The notes: generated from the letters alone by a model not told the origin. A stretch of DNA of 64,000 bases from Vermiculatibacterium agrestimuris (GCF_943193085.1 NZ_CALPCU010000007.1:25070-89069), one strand, 5' to 3'. Shown: positions 7,240 through 16,438, counted from the stretch's first letter. A program made the numbers and translations.

Positions 7240-8464
7240 GGGCCTCTATATGGTGATCTCCGTCCTGCTGGCCATCGTACTTTGGACGTATGTGGGCAAC
7301 GAGAATCCCGATGAGTCCGGGCCGGTGCGAAATCTGCCCGTCACCTTCACCGGGGTGGAGCTGCTGGAGAGCCGGGGGCTTATGATCACCGACGGTCTGG
7401 AGCAGAGTGTGACCCTCAATGTCACCGGTAAGCGCAATGCCTTTCGGCTCCTTTCGTCGGAGACGGTGTCCATCACAGTGGACGTATCCTCCATTCAGCA
7501 GCCGGGCCAGTACACCCAGGCCTATCAGGTCGCCTATAACCTGCCGGGGAACACCTCCTCCAGCTCGCTGGTCGTGACGGAGCGTTATCCTCTCAACGTG
7601 ACCTTTACCGTGGCCAAGATGGCCACCCGCAATATTCCAGTCCAGGGCAGCATGACCGGCAGCGTGGCCGAGAATTATCAGGCCGGAGAGTTCAGCTTTT
7701 CTCCCTCGACGATCAAGGTCAGCGGGGAGGAGTCCGTGGTCAACCGCATCGACTTTGCCCAGGTCACGCTGAACCAGGAGGATATGGACGCGACCTACGA
7801 CGGCGATCTGCCCTACACCTTCATCAGCTTTACTGGAGAGGCGCTGGAGGATATCGACGTAACTGCCGATGCGGCGCTTGTTCACACCACTCTGCCCATC
7901 GTAAAGCTCAAAGAGGTTCCCTTGACGGTGAATCTGATCCCCGGCGGCGGCATCAGTGCCGACGATATAGACCGCTACACACAATACACCATCGTGCCCA
8001 AGTCTATCATGGTCTCTGGCGCAGCGGCGGATCTGGAGCCACTGAAGGAGATCTCTCTGGGCGACATCGATCTTTCCAAGGTGCTTGGTACCAATACCGT
8101 GAGTTTCACCATTCCCCTGGCCGCGGAGCTGACCAACGTCAGCGGCGTCAGCGAGGCGGTGGTGCAGCTGTCTATCACAGGACTTACCACCGCCACCCTA
8201 GAGGTGGACAACATCGAGTGCATCAACAAGCCAGACGGCTACACCGCCGATCCCTTGACCACCTCCCGCCAGGTGCAGATCCGGGGCACTCAGGAAGCGG
8301 TCTCCGCTGTGACAGCTTCTCAGCTTCGGATCGTAGCCGACCTGGACAACGCGGTGGCCGCCACCGGCACCCAGACCATTCCCGTCAAAGTGTATCTGGA
8401 TGGCAGGAGCGATGTGGGCGTGGTGGGAGACTACAACATCGTGGTCTCTATCAGCAGAGGATAA
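7217..8464 (+). CDS. cdaR: YbbR-domain protein, CdaA regulator
   Basis: A 415-residue protein with one N-terminal membrane helix (G-L-Y-M-V-I-S-V-L-L-A-I-V-L-W near residues 11-25), then a series of about four YbbR beta domains predicted to lie outside the cell. YbbR proteins bind CdaA and tune its activity. The ATG lies inside the end of cdaA, with AAAGG just upstream, so the two are co-translated. Confidence 0.9.
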   Translation: MERARKNKGLYMVISVLLAIVLWTYVGNENPDESGPVRNLPVTFTGVELLESRGLMITDGLEQSVTLNVTGKRNAFRLLSSETVSITVDVSSIQQPGQYTQAYQVAYNLPGNTSSSSLVVTERYPLNVTFTVAKMATRNIPVQGSMTGSVAENYQAGEFSFSPSTIKVSGEESVVNRIDFAQVTLNQEDMDATYDGDLPYTFISFTGEALEDIDVTADAALVHTTLPIVKLKEVPLTVNLIPGGGISADDIDRYTQYTIVPKSIMVSGAAADLEPLKEISLGDIDLSKVLGTNTVSFTIPLAAELTNVSGVSEAVVQLSITGLTTATLEVDNIECINKPDGYTADPLTTSRQVQIRGTQEAVSAVTASQLRIVADLDNAVAATGTQTIPVKVYLDGRSDVGVVGDYNIVVSISRG

Positions 8465-8480
8465 GGAGTTTATAACTGCC

Positions 8481-8906
8481 ATGAGACAGACAGCCCAAGT
8501 GATCCGTTCGACCACCCCCGGCTTTGCCGAGGTAAAAGTGCGCCGGGTCTCCGCCTGCGCCAGCGCCCACGCCTGCGGCTCCTGCGACCATTGCTCCATG
8601 ATGGAGAATGCGCCGGAGATCGTGGTGGTCGCCGAAAACCCTGAGGGAGCGGAGAGCGGGGATACCGTTATCGTAGAGAGCGCCACCTCCAGCGTACTGG
8701 GGGCGGCGGTGCTCCTTTATATCGTGCCCTTCCTTCTCTTCATCAGCTTCTACCTCCTGGGAGGAGGTCTGGGCTGGTCGGAGGGCGCCGCCATTGCCCT
8801 GGGCGGGGTCGGCTTTGTTTTGGGCCTGCTCTCCGCGATGGCGTTGGATCGCTGGCGAAAGAATCACCGGCCGGTGCAATTCAAGATCGTCTCTATTGAG
8901 GGCTGA
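8481..8906 (+). CDS. RseC/MucC-like (SoxR-reducing-system family) membrane protein
   Basis: A 141-residue protein. Cys26, Cys32, Cys35 and Cys38 form a cysteine cluster (A-C-x5-A-C-G-S-C-D-H-C). Two membrane helices follow at roughly 70-92 and 98-118, and the protein ends in a short cytosolic tail. This is the RseC arrangement, linked in other bacteria to Rnf-driven SoxR reduction or sigma-E control; its role in Clostridia is not established. The ATG at 8481 follows AAGGAG (8463-8468) at a somewhat long spacing; a GTG or upstream start would extend into cdaR. Confidence 0.75.
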   Translation: MRQTAQVIRSTTPGFAEVKVRRVSACASAHACGSCDHCSMMENAPEIVVVAENPEGAESGDTVIVESATSSVLGAAVLLYIVPFLLFISFYLLGGGLGWSEGAAIALGGVGFVLGLLSAMALDRWRKNHRPVQFKIVSIEG

Positions 8907-8908
8907 GG

Positions 8909-9784
8909 GTGTTTGGATACGTCAGAGCCCGGGAAGATACTCTTCCTTCCGGCGCCTGGGAGGCGTACGAAGCGGTCTACTGCGGCCTGTGCCGTAACTT
9001 GGGCGCCCGCTACGGGGCCTTCTCCCGGAGTTTCCTCAACTACGATTTCGTCTTTCTGGCTATGCTTTTGGCTCCGGCGGAGGCCGACGGCACACAAGGC
9101 TGTCAGCGGTGCCCGCTCCATCCCATAAAGGGCAAGCCCGCATGCTCCGGCGGGACGTGGCTGGACACAGCGGCGGCGGAGAGCGTGATCCTCGCCGCCT
9201 GGAAGCTGCGGGACTCTGCCGCGGATGACGGCGCTCTCGCCCGGTGGCGTGCAAAAGGCTTGAGCCTCGCCCTGTGGCGGGGCTATCGGCGGGCAAAGGC
9301 GGAATATCCCGCCTATGACGAGGCCGCCGCTCAACTTATGACGGAGCTCTGGACGCTGGAGCGGGAGGGCTGTCCCTCCATTGACCGGACGGCGGACTGC
9401 TTTGCCCGGCTTTTGGCCGCGGCCGCGCCTCCGCGGGAAGACGAGGCCGCGCAGCGGGCTACGCGGCAGCTTCTCTATCACCTGGGCCGATGGATCTATC
9501 TCATAGACGCCGTAGATGATTTGGAGGAGGATCGGCAGGCAGGACGGTATAATCCGGTTTCTGCCCGCTTCCCCCAATGGACACAGGAGGACAAGGCCTA
9601 CCTGCGGCAGATGATGGATCACTCCCTGGCCCTGGCAGGTTCGGCCTTTCAGCTTTTAGCGCCCAATCCCTGGCACAGCGTACTGGAAAACATCCTGTAC
9701 AGCGGCCTTCCCAGCGTGGAAGAACTGGTTTTTTCCGGCCGGTGGCGGGACTATCAAAAGAGACATAGGAGAGTCAACGGATGA
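8909..9784 (+). CDS. DUF5685 family protein, function unknown
   Basis: A 291-residue, mostly helical soluble protein that I match from memory to DUF5685. Two CxxC pairs are visible, Y-C-G-L-C-R (Cys25/Cys28) and C-Q-R-C-P (Cys65/Cys68), fitting a metal or Fe-S site. A conserved-looking acidic stretch D-A-V-D-D-L-E-E-D lies around residue 200. It starts with GTG two bases after the previous stop. Its stop overlaps the J-domain gene by ATGA, so the two are tightly coupled. No enzymatic function can be assigned. Confidence 0.75.
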   Translation: MFGYVRAREDTLPSGAWEAYEAVYCGLCRNLGARYGAFSRSFLNYDFVFLAMLLAPAEADGTQGCQRCPLHPIKGKPACSGGTWLDTAAAESVILAAWKLRDSAADDGALARWRAKGLSLALWRGYRRAKAEYPAYDEAAAQLMTELWTLEREGCPSIDRTADCFARLLAAAAPPREDEAAQRATRQLLYHLGRWIYLIDAVDDLEEDRQAGRYNPVSARFPQWTQEDKAYLRQMMDHSLALAGSAFQLLAPNPWHSVLENILYSGLPSVEELVFSGRWRDYQKRHRRVNG

Positions 9785-10386
9785 ATGATCCTTACAGTGT
9801 ACTGGGTGTAGACCCCGGCGCAAGTGACGATGAGATCAAGCGGGCCTACCGGGAGCTGGCGCGGAAATACCACCCGGACAATTATCAGAACAATCCTCTG
9901 GCAGATCTGGCGGAGGAGAAGATGAAAGAGATCAATGAGGCCTATGACGCCATCACCCGGAGCCGCTCCGGGGCCTCCTCCGGTTATGGCGGACAGTACC
10001 AGGGGCAATATCAGAGCCAGTATCAATACGCCCAGCAGAGCCAGGCCAGCAGCGATCCTCTGTTTGCCCAAGTGCGTCAGTGCATCAATATCGGCGACCT
10101 GAACCGGGCGGAGCAGCTGCTGCGTTCCGCGCCCCAGCAGAGTGCCGAGTGGCACTTTCTTACCGGCTATATCGCCTATCAGAAGGGCTGGCTGGACGAG
10201 GCCACTCAGCATTTTCAGACCTCCTGCACCATGGAGCCGGGAAATGTAGAGTACCGTCAGGCCCTCTCTATGCTCCAGCAGGGTGGAGTGTACCGCCCCG
10301 CCGGATACAGTTCCGCCAACTGTGATCCATGCACCACCTACTTGTGCATCAGCATGTGCACCCCCTGGGGCGGGCCCTGCTGCTGA
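9781..10386 (+). CDS. J-domain protein with cysteine-rich tail
   Basis: Residues 1-65 form a J domain with the HPD motif at 31-33, which would stimulate the ATPase of a DnaK. A Gln/Tyr/Ser-rich linker follows (about 75-95), then a TPR-like helical region (about 100-170). The last 22 residues hold six cysteines (C-D-P-C, L-C, M-C, P-C-C). There is no DnaJ zinc finger, so it is not DnaJ itself. Coupled by ATGA to the DUF5685 gene. The tail suggests metal binding or membrane modification; the client is unknown. Confidence 0.82.
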   Translation: MNDPYSVLGVDPGASDDEIKRAYRELARKYHPDNYQNNPLADLAEEKMKEINEAYDAITRSRSGASSGYGGQYQGQYQSQYQYAQQSQASSDPLFAQVRQCINIGDLNRAEQLLRSAPQQSAEWHFLTGYIAYQKGWLDEATQHFQTSCTMEPGNVEYRQALSMLQQGGVYRPAGYSSANCDPCTTYLCISMCTPWGGPCC

Positions 10387-10446
10387 TGGTTTTTCGGCGG
10401 GGGGAGCCCAACTAAAATGATTGGAACCGGAAGGGAAGCGGTAGAC

Positions 10447-11349
10447 GTGGTAAAAAGCATGACTGGCTACGGCCGGGGAGAGGCAGTGGGCGACGGGCTC
10501 ACCATTACGGTAGAGCTGCGCTCGGTAAATAACCGTTACCTGGACTGCACGGTCAAAATGCCCCGCGCCTATATCTTCGCGGAAAACAGCCTGAAAGAAC
10601 GGGTACAGAGCCGGGTGGGCCGGGGCAAAGTGGATCTGTTCGTCAACGCCGCCCACACCGCCGGAGACGACCTGACAGTGACGGTGAACGAGCCGCTGGC
10701 CAGGGCCTATATGGAGGCCCTGGAAAAGCTCCACACCCTCGACCCGGGATATCCCTTTGGCAATATGGCGGCCCAAAAGGAGTACTCCGTTACCGATCTT
10801 GCCCGCTTTCCCGACGTGCTCACCGTGGAGAAGAAGGAAGAGGACGCCGAGGCGGTGAAGGCTCTGCTTTTGCAGGCTCTGGATACCGCCCTGGACGACT
10901 TTGACGCCATGCGGGAGCGGGAAGGGATGAAGCTGGCGGAAGATATTCTGGGCCGTGCGGAGACCATCTCCGCACTCACCGGCAAGGTGGAGCAGCGGGC
11001 CCCTGTGCTGGCCGAAGCATACCGGGCCCGGCTCACTGCCAAGCTCCAGGAGGTGCTGGGCAGTACTCAAATTGAAGAGAGCCGTATCCTCACCGAGGCG
11101 GCCATCTACGCGGATAAAGTGGCCGTGGATGAGGAGACTGTCCGCCTGCGCAGCCATTTGTCGCAGCTTCACCAGATGCTGGAGCAGGGAGGGGCTGTGG
11201 GCCGAAAGCTGGACTTCCTCATTCAGGAGTTCAACCGGGAGGCCAACACCATTGGCTCCAAGTGTAACGACACCGAGCTTGCCCGGGTGGTGGTGGATAT
11301 CAAGGCGGAGATCGAAAAGATCCGGGAACAGGTACAAAACTTAGAGTGA
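10447..11349 (+). CDS. YicC/YloC family endoribonuclease
   Basis: A 300-residue protein with the family N-terminus V-K-S-M-T-G-Y-G-R-G-E and the C-terminal block (F-x-I-Q-E-x-N-R-E-x-N-T-I-G-S-K). E. coli YicC is an endoribonuclease acting on small RNAs; the Bacillus homologue YloC sits in the same genomic position. The GTG at 10447, after AAGGGAAG, gives the family-typical start; an ATG at 10417 would add ten residues unlike the family. It heads the remA-gmk-rpoZ cluster. Confidence 0.88.
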   Translation: MVKSMTGYGRGEAVGDGLTITVELRSVNNRYLDCTVKMPRAYIFAENSLKERVQSRVGRGKVDLFVNAAHTAGDDLTVTVNEPLARAYMEALEKLHTLDPGYPFGNMAAQKEYSVTDLARFPDVLTVEKKEEDAEAVKALLLQALDTALDDFDAMREREGMKLAEDILGRAETISALTGKVEQRAPVLAEAYRARLTAKLQEVLGSTQIEESRILTEAAIYADKVAVDEETVRLRSHLSQLHQMLEQGGAVGRKLDFLIQEFNREANTIGSKCNDTELARVVVDIKAEIEKIREQVQNLE

Positions 11350-11365
11350 TGGGAGGAGATCGGGC

Positions 11366-11632
11366 TTGAGGCTTGTGAACGTGGGCTTTGGAAGCATGGT
11401 CTCCGCCCAGCGGCTCATTGCCGTGGTGGGGCCGGACTCCGCCCCTATCAAGCGGATGATCCAGGAGGCCAGAGAGGCCGGCAACCTCATCGACGCCACC
11501 TATGGAAGAAAGACAAAAGCCGTACTCATTATGGACTCTGACCATGTGGTGCTCTCCGCCCTTCAGCCGGAGAGTGTGGCGGCCCGAATGGGCGGCAAGG
11601 AAGCGGAAAAGGATGAGGAGGAAGAGACATGA
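11366..11632 (+). CDS. remA: RemA-like regulatory protein (DUF370)
   Basis: An 88-residue protein with the RemA/DUF370 pattern: V-N-V-G-F-G-S at the N-terminus, R-x-I-x-V-V-G-P-D-S-A-P-I-K-R, and D-A-T-Y-G-R-K-T near the middle. In Bacillus subtilis RemA is an oligomeric DNA-binding activator of matrix genes. It starts with TTG after a strong GGGAGGAG, and overlaps gmk by ATGA. The yicC-remA-gmk order is the same as in Bacillus. Confidence 0.9.
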   Translation: MRLVNVGFGSMVSAQRLIAVVGPDSAPIKRMIQEAREAGNLIDATYGRKTKAVLIMDSDHVVLSALQPESVAARMGGKEAEKDEEEET

Positions 11633-12237
11633 CGCCAAGAAAACGGCAGGGGCAGCTCATCGTGCTCTCCGGCCCCTCTGGAGTGGGGAAGTCCACGGTG
11701 ATCTCTGAGCTGCTCAGCGAGCGGTCTGATATCTACTTCTCCATCTCCTTTACCACCCGGCAGCCCCGGGTGGGGGAGGAGGACGGCGTGAACTACAACT
11801 TCGTGTCCAGGGAGACTTTCGAGGGCATGATCGCCCGGGACGAATTTTTAGAGTACGCCCAGTACGTGGACAATTACTACGGTACCTCTCTGAAGGTCAT
11901 CCGCGAAAAGCTGGAAGCGGGTATCGATGTGCTGCTGGATATTGAGGTACAGGGCGCCGCCAAGGTGCGGGAAAAGTGTCCTGACGCGGTCTTTATTTTT
12001 ATTATGCCGCCCTCCTTTGAGGAGCTCTCCCGGCGGCTCCACGGCCGCAATACTGACAGCGAGGAGGTCATCGAGGGCCGGCTCCAAAAGGCCCGGGAGG
12101 AGTGTAAGCAGATCCCCAATTATGATTTCCTGGTGGTCAACGATACCGTTTCCGCCGCCGCAACGCAGATCATTTCGATTTTGGTGGCGGAAGGCTGCCG
12201 GACAAAACATTGTATGGATATCATGGAAGGAGTTTGA
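11629..12237 (+). CDS. gmk: Guanylate kinase
   Basis: Converts GMP to GDP with ATP. The 202 residues include the P-loop G-P-S-G-V-G-K-S-T at about 15-23, the GMP-binding T-T-R-x-P-R-x-G-E segment, and the lid region. Length is normal. Coupled to remA by ATGA and followed six bases later by rpoZ. Confidence 0.95.
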   Translation: MTPRKRQGQLIVLSGPSGVGKSTVISELLSERSDIYFSISFTTRQPRVGEEDGVNYNFVSRETFEGMIARDEFLEYAQYVDNYYGTSLKVIREKLEAGIDVLLDIEVQGAAKVREKCPDAVFIFIMPPSFEELSRRLHGRNTDSEEVIEGRLQKAREECKQIPNYDFLVVNDTVSAAATQIISILVAEGCRTKHCMDIMEGV

Positions 12238-12243
12238 CGCAAA

Positions 12244-12432
12244 ATGAATCTCTACCCGATGGATAAGCTCTTGAAGGATGTGCCCAGCCGCTATATGCTG
12301 GTCAATGTGGTGGCCCACCGCGCCCGCCAGATCGCCAGCACAGCGGAGGATGAGGGGTATCCCCTGGAGGAAAAACCGGTGACCCTGGCACTTGATGAGG
12401 TGGTCAGCGGGAAGCTGGAACTGACGGAGTAA
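12244..12432 (+). CDS. rpoZ: RNA polymerase omega subunit
   Basis: A 62-residue protein with the omega-type segment Y-x-L-V-x-V-V-A-x-R-A-R-Q-I near residues 18-31 and a C-terminal K-P-V-T-L-A-L-D-E-V. Omega helps assembly of the beta-prime subunit. It is normally followed by coaBC in Firmicutes, but here a terminator and priA come next. Confidence 0.9.
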   Translation: MNLYPMDKLLKDVPSRYMLVNVVAHRARQIASTAEDEGYPLEEKPVTLALDEVVSGKLELTE

Positions 12433-12438
12433 CACATC

Positions 12439-12482
12439 AAAAAAGGCAAGCGCCGGGCTTAGGCCCGGACGCTTGCCTTTTC
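12439..12482 (+). terminator. Intrinsic terminator after rpoZ
   Basis: AAAAGGCAAGCG-C-CGGGC with the matching arm GCCCG-GA-CGCTTGCCTTTT; a long GC stem with one small bulge, ending in T. Confidence 0.93.
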
Positions 12483-12528
12483 CCGGAGCAGCGGTCTGTT
12501 GACCAAGGAAGAAGGAGGGGACGCCGGA

Positions 12529-14997
12529 ATGACAATCGCCAAGATCGCTCTGTCGGCGGCCACCTTCGCCATCGACAGGCCCTATGACTATATCGTTCCC
12601 TCTGAGCTGGAGGGGATGGTTCCCGGCGTTCGGGTCATCGTCCCTTTTGGGCCGGGAAATGTGCGCACGGACGGACTGGTGCTGGCGGTGGAGGAGACCC
12701 CACCCCCGGACAAGCCCCTGAAGTCCATCCTCACTCGACTGGATGAGGAGCCGGTATTGGATGAAGAGGGCATCCGCCTGGCCATCTGGATGCGGGAGCG
12801 GTGGTTCTGCACGGTCTACGAGGCGGCCAGAGCCATGCTCCCCGCCGGCCTCTATTATGCGCTTCAGGACTGCTACCAGCTCTCTGACGGCGTGGAAAAG
12901 GAAGCGGCCCTGGCCGCCGCAGGCCGCTCTCGTCATGAGCGGCAGGTCGTGGAGCTGGTATCGCAGCAGGTGGGTGGCATGGAGGTCGGTCTGATCCGGG
13001 AGGCTTTCGGAACGAAGGATCCCGGCCCCGCCCTGCGCTCCCTGGAGAGTAAGGGGATCTTGACGCGCACCACCAGTGCCTCCCGGGGCGTAGGGGACAA
13101 GCGGGAAAAGTGGATCTCCCTGGCTCTGCCGCCGGAGGAGGCGCTGGCGCAGGTGGCCGCCAAGCGCAAGACCGGGCCGCTGCGCTATGCCGTGGTGGAG
13201 CTTCTGGCCGGTATCGGCGAAGGCTCCGCCAAGGAGATCTGTTACTTCACCGGGGCGGCCAATGCCACCCTGCGCTCCCTGGAAAAGAGCGGCCTCATCC
13301 TCATAGAGGAGCGGGAGGTCTTCCGCACCCCCACGCCTCGGTCGGTGCCTGCCGCCGGGCCTATCGTCCTCAACAGCGAACAGGAGGAGGCCTTTCGCGG
13401 CCTTCACACCCTGGCAGCCCAGGACAGCGCCGCCGTGGCGCTCCTCTACGGTGTCACAGGCAGCGGAAAGACCCAGGTCTACCTGCGGCTCATCCAGGAG
13501 CAGCTTAAGACGGGGCGGACTGCCCTGGTGCTGGTGCCCGAGATCGCCCTGACCCCTCAGCTTATGGCGATCTTTACCGCCCATTTTGGGGAGGAGGTGG
13601 CGGTGCTCCACAGCTCCCTCCCGGCGGGAGAGCGCTACGACGAGTGGAAACGCGCCCGCTCCGGGAAGGCCAAGGTAGTGATCGGCACCCGTTCCGCTGT
13701 ATTTGCCCCCATCCGGGATCTGGGCCTCATCATTCTGGATGAAGAGCAGGAGGGGAGCTACAAATCGGAAAATGTCCCCCGGTATCATGCCAGGGACGTC
13801 GCCAAATTCCGGGCCCAACGCTGTAAAGCTCTGCTGGTGCTGGGCTCTGCCACGCCCTCGGTGGAGACCATGTACCACGCCAAGACGGGAGATTACCACC
13901 TCTTTACTCTAAAGCACCGCTATAATGAGCGTATGCTGCCCCAGGTTTTTCTGGCGGACATGAAGGAGGAGCTTCGGGCGGGGAACCCCTCGCCCCTGAG
14001 CCTTCCCCTCATTCAGGCCCTGGAGGAAAATATCTCGCGGGGAGAGCAGAGCATCCTCTTTCTCAACCGACGGGGCTCCAGCCCCATGGCGACCTGTGTC
14101 CAGTGCGGGCAGACTCCCACCTGTCCCCGGTGCTCAGCCTACCTCACCTACCACTCCGTCAACCGGCGGCTTATGTGCCATCATTGCGGCCATTCTGAGC
14201 CGCTGCCGGACGCCTGCCCCGAGTGCGGCGGCGCATTGGAGTTTGTGGGGGCGGGCACCCAGCGGGTGGAGGAGGCGCTCCACGAGCGGTTTCCCGGCGT
14301 AGAGGTCATGCGCATGGACGCGGATACCATCACCGCCAGCCGCTCCCACGAAAAGCTCCTCGCCCGGTTTCGGGAGGAGAAGATCCCCATTCTGGTGGGC
14401 ACCCAGATGGTAGCCAAGGGGCTGGACTTTGAGAATGTGACCTTGGTGGGGGTCATCTCCGCTGACCAGGGCCTGTATATCGACGACTACCGGGCGGGGG
14501 AGCGCACCTTTTCCCTCATCACCCAGGTGGTGGGCCGTGCCGGCCGGGGCAGCAAAGAGGGAAGGGCCATCATCCAGACCTTTACCCCGGAAAACGACCT
14601 GATCCTGGCCGCTGCCCGTCAGGATTACGACCATTTCTACGAACAGGAGATCGGCCTGCGCCGGCTTCGCGCCTGCCCGCCCTTCGCGTCCCTCTTCGTG
14701 GTCACCGTCTCTGCCCCTGAGGAGCACCAGGCCCTGCGGGTATGCGCCTTCCTGCGCAATACGCTTTTAGGCTGGTTGGGAAGCGAAGCCTACCGCGACT
14801 TATCTTGTCAGGTATTGGGCCCCGCGCCCGCCGCTATCACCAAGCTGAATAACCGCTTCCGCTATCGGCTGACCCTTATGGCTCAGAACACCCGGAGCGC
14901 CAGGACTCTGGTGGCGCATCTGGTGCGCTGTGCCCAGGCGGATAAGAATAACCGGGGCGTGTCGGTCACCGCCGACGTAGACCCCATGAACGGATAA
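12529..14997 (+). CDS. priA: Primosomal protein N' (replication restart helicase)
   Basis: Reloads the replisome at stalled forks. The ATG at 12529 lies 8 nt after AAGGAGGGG; a TTG at 12499 would include that site, so it is rejected. The 822 residues comprise an N-terminal 3'-DNA-binding domain, Walker A G-V-T-G-S-G-K-T at about 307, Walker B D-E-E-Q at about 403 (D-E-E-H in E. coli and Bacillus PriA), and eight zinc-binding cysteines at about 522-567 (C-x2-C repeats). The C-terminal helicase motifs G-T-Q-M-V-A-K-G-x-D-F and Q-V-x-G-R-A-G-R-G are present. Confidence 0.95.
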   Translation: MTIAKIALSAATFAIDRPYDYIVPSELEGMVPGVRVIVPFGPGNVRTDGLVLAVEETPPPDKPLKSILTRLDEEPVLDEEGIRLAIWMRERWFCTVYEAARAMLPAGLYYALQDCYQLSDGVEKEAALAAAGRSRHERQVVELVSQQVGGMEVGLIREAFGTKDPGPALRSLESKGILTRTTSASRGVGDKREKWISLALPPEEALAQVAAKRKTGPLRYAVVELLAGIGEGSAKEICYFTGAANATLRSLEKSGLILIEEREVFRTPTPRSVPAAGPIVLNSEQEEAFRGLHTLAAQDSAAVALLYGVTGSGKTQVYLRLIQEQLKTGRTALVLVPEIALTPQLMAIFTAHFGEEVAVLHSSLPAGERYDEWKRARSGKAKVVIGTRSAVFAPIRDLGLIILDEEQEGSYKSENVPRYHARDVAKFRAQRCKALLVLGSATPSVETMYHAKTGDYHLFTLKHRYNERMLPQVFLADMKEELRAGNPSPLSLPLIQALEENISRGEQSILFLNRRGSSPMATCVQCGQTPTCPRCSAYLTYHSVNRRLMCHHCGHSEPLPDACPECGGALEFVGAGTQRVEEALHERFPGVEVMRMDADTITASRSHEKLLARFREEKIPILVGTQMVAKGLDFENVTLVGVISADQGLYIDDYRAGERTFSLITQVVGRAGRGSKEGRAIIQTFTPENDLILAAARQDYDHFYEQEIGLRRLRACPPFASLFVVTVSAPEEHQALRVCAFLRNTLLGWLGSEAYRDLSCQVLGPAPAAITKLNNRFRYRLTLMAQNTRSARTLVAHLVRCAQADKNNRGVSVTADVDPMNG

Positions 14998-15013
14998 GGA
15001 AGGGAGAAAACCT

Positions 15014-15511
15014 ATGGCCATTCGAGAGATCTTGACTGATAAAGACCCTGTTCTCCACAAAAAATGCCATCCTGTGACCCAATTTGACGAAAAGCTGTGG
15101 TCGCTGCTGGACGACATGCGGGACACCCTGGCCGACGCCAACGGCGCAGGGCTTGCCGCGCCCCAGATCGGGATTCTGCGCCGGGTGGTCGTGGTCATTG
15201 ACGGCAACGGCGAGATGCTGGAGCTGATAAACCCGGAGCTGGTGGAGCAGGACGGGGAGCAGGACGGCCTGGAGGGCTGTCTCTCCGTCCCCGGTATGTG
15301 GGGCTATGTGAAACGGCCCATGCACGCTGTGGTGAAGGCCCAGAATCGGCGGGGCGAGTGGTTCCAGGCCGAAGGGGAGGAGATCGTCGCCCGGTGCTTC
15401 TGCCATGAGCTGGAACACCTGGACGGACATGTCTTCACCGAGCACACGGATAAGCTTTACACTGGTGAAGAGCTGGATCGTCTTCTGGCGGAAGAGAAAG
15501 GGAAGAGGTAA
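15014..15511 (+). CDS. def: Peptide deformylase
   Basis: Removes the formyl group from nascent protein N-termini. The 165 residues carry the three family motifs: G-A-G-L-A-A-P-Q-I-G (near 44), E-G-C-L-S-V-P (near 90; the Cys is a metal ligand) and H-E-L-E-H-L-D-G (near 133; HExxH metal and catalytic residues). It precedes fmt by three bases, pairing formylation and deformylation of initiator Met. Confidence 0.96.
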   Translation: MAIREILTDKDPVLHKKCHPVTQFDEKLWSLLDDMRDTLADANGAGLAAPQIGILRRVVVVIDGNGEMLELINPELVEQDGEQDGLEGCLSVPGMWGYVKRPMHAVVKAQNRRGEWFQAEGEEIVARCFCHELEHLDGHVFTEHTDKLYTGEELDRLLAEEKGKR

Positions 15512-15514
15512 GTC

Positions 15515-16438
15515 ATGCGGATCCTGTTTATGGGCACACCGGAGTTCGCCGTACCCTCTCTGGAGGCCCTCATTGCCGCGGGACATGATGTCTGCGGCGT
15601 ATTCTGCCAGCCGGACAAGCCCGTGGGGCGGCACCAGAACAAGCTCCAGCCGCCTCCGGTGAAGGAGTGCGCCCTGGCCCACGGTATCCCCGTCTTTCAG
15701 CCCACAAAGCTGCGGGACGGCACGGCCCTGGCTCAGATTCGGGAGTTGGCGCCAGATCTCATTGTGGTGGCGGCCTATGGCCGCATCCTGCCTCAGGATA
15801 TCCTGGATCAGCCGGCTATGGGCTGTATCAATGTCCACTCCTCCTTGCTGCCCAAGTACCGGGGCGCGGCCCCCATCAACTGGGCGATCCTCAACGGCGA
15901 CAAGGAGACGGGAGTCACCATTATGCACATGGCCGCCGCCCTGGACGCGGGAGATATCATTTCCCAGGTAACGACCCCTATCGGGCCGGAGGAGACCGCG
16001 CCGGCCCTCACCGCCCGGCTGGCCGCGCTGGGCGGCGAGCTGCTGGTGGCGGCGGTGGCCGCCCTGGAAGCCGGCGCCGCCGCCCGGACGCCCCAGGACG
16101 AGGCCCAGGTCACGCTGGCCCCCATGCTGTCAAAAGAGCTGTCTCCTATGGACTTCACCAAAACCGCCCAGGCCCTCCACGACCAGGTGCGGGGTCTTTT
16201 CCCCTGGCCTTCCGCCGCCGCACAGGTGGGCGGTGTGCGCTGCAAGATCCTGTCCACCAAGGTGGAGGCGGGGAAAGGAGCGCCCGGCACGGTGCTGGAG
16301 AGCGGAAAAGCGGGCCTGCTGGTCGCCTGCGGCCAGGACGCTCTGCGCATCATGGAGCTCCAGCCCGACGGCGGCAAACGGATGGCCTCCGCCGACTATC
16401 TCCGGGGGCATCCCCTGGAAGTGGGGAAGCCTCTCTGA
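15515..16438 (+). CDS. fmt: Methionyl-tRNA formyltransferase
   Basis: Formylates initiator Met-tRNA. The 307 residues have the formyltransferase core with N-V-H-S-S-L-L-P-K-Y-R-G-A-A-P-I-N (near 108-124; Asn and His are catalytic), and a C-terminal OB-like domain from about 205. The stop overlaps the rsmB start by TGATG. Confidence 0.96.
   Translation: MRILFMGTPEFAVPSLEALIAAGHDVCGVFCQPDKPVGRHQNKLQPPPVKECALAHGIPVFQPTKLRDGTALAQIRELAPDLIVVAAYGRILPQDILDQPAMGCINVHSSLLPKYRGAAPINWAILNGDKETGVTIMHMAAALDAGDIISQVTTPIGPEETAPALTARLAALGGELLVAAVAALEAGAAARTPQDEAQVTLAPMLSKELSPMDFTKTAQALHDQVRGLFPWPSAAAQVGGVRCKILSTKVEAGKGAPGTVLESGKAGLLVACGQDALRIMELQPDGGKRMASADYLRGHPLEVGKPL

Noticed and set aside
11848..13899. 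Minus-strand open frame of 683 codons opposite gmk, rpoZ and priA
   Set aside because: It runs opposite three well-identified genes and the rpoZ terminator, is rich in His/Gly/Gln, as GC-rich antisense frames are, and matches no family.
15667..16437. Upstream extension of rsmB through fmt
   Set aside because: Gly/Arg/Pro-rich shadow of fmt in another frame; the TGATG at 16436-16440 gives a normal-length RsmB.
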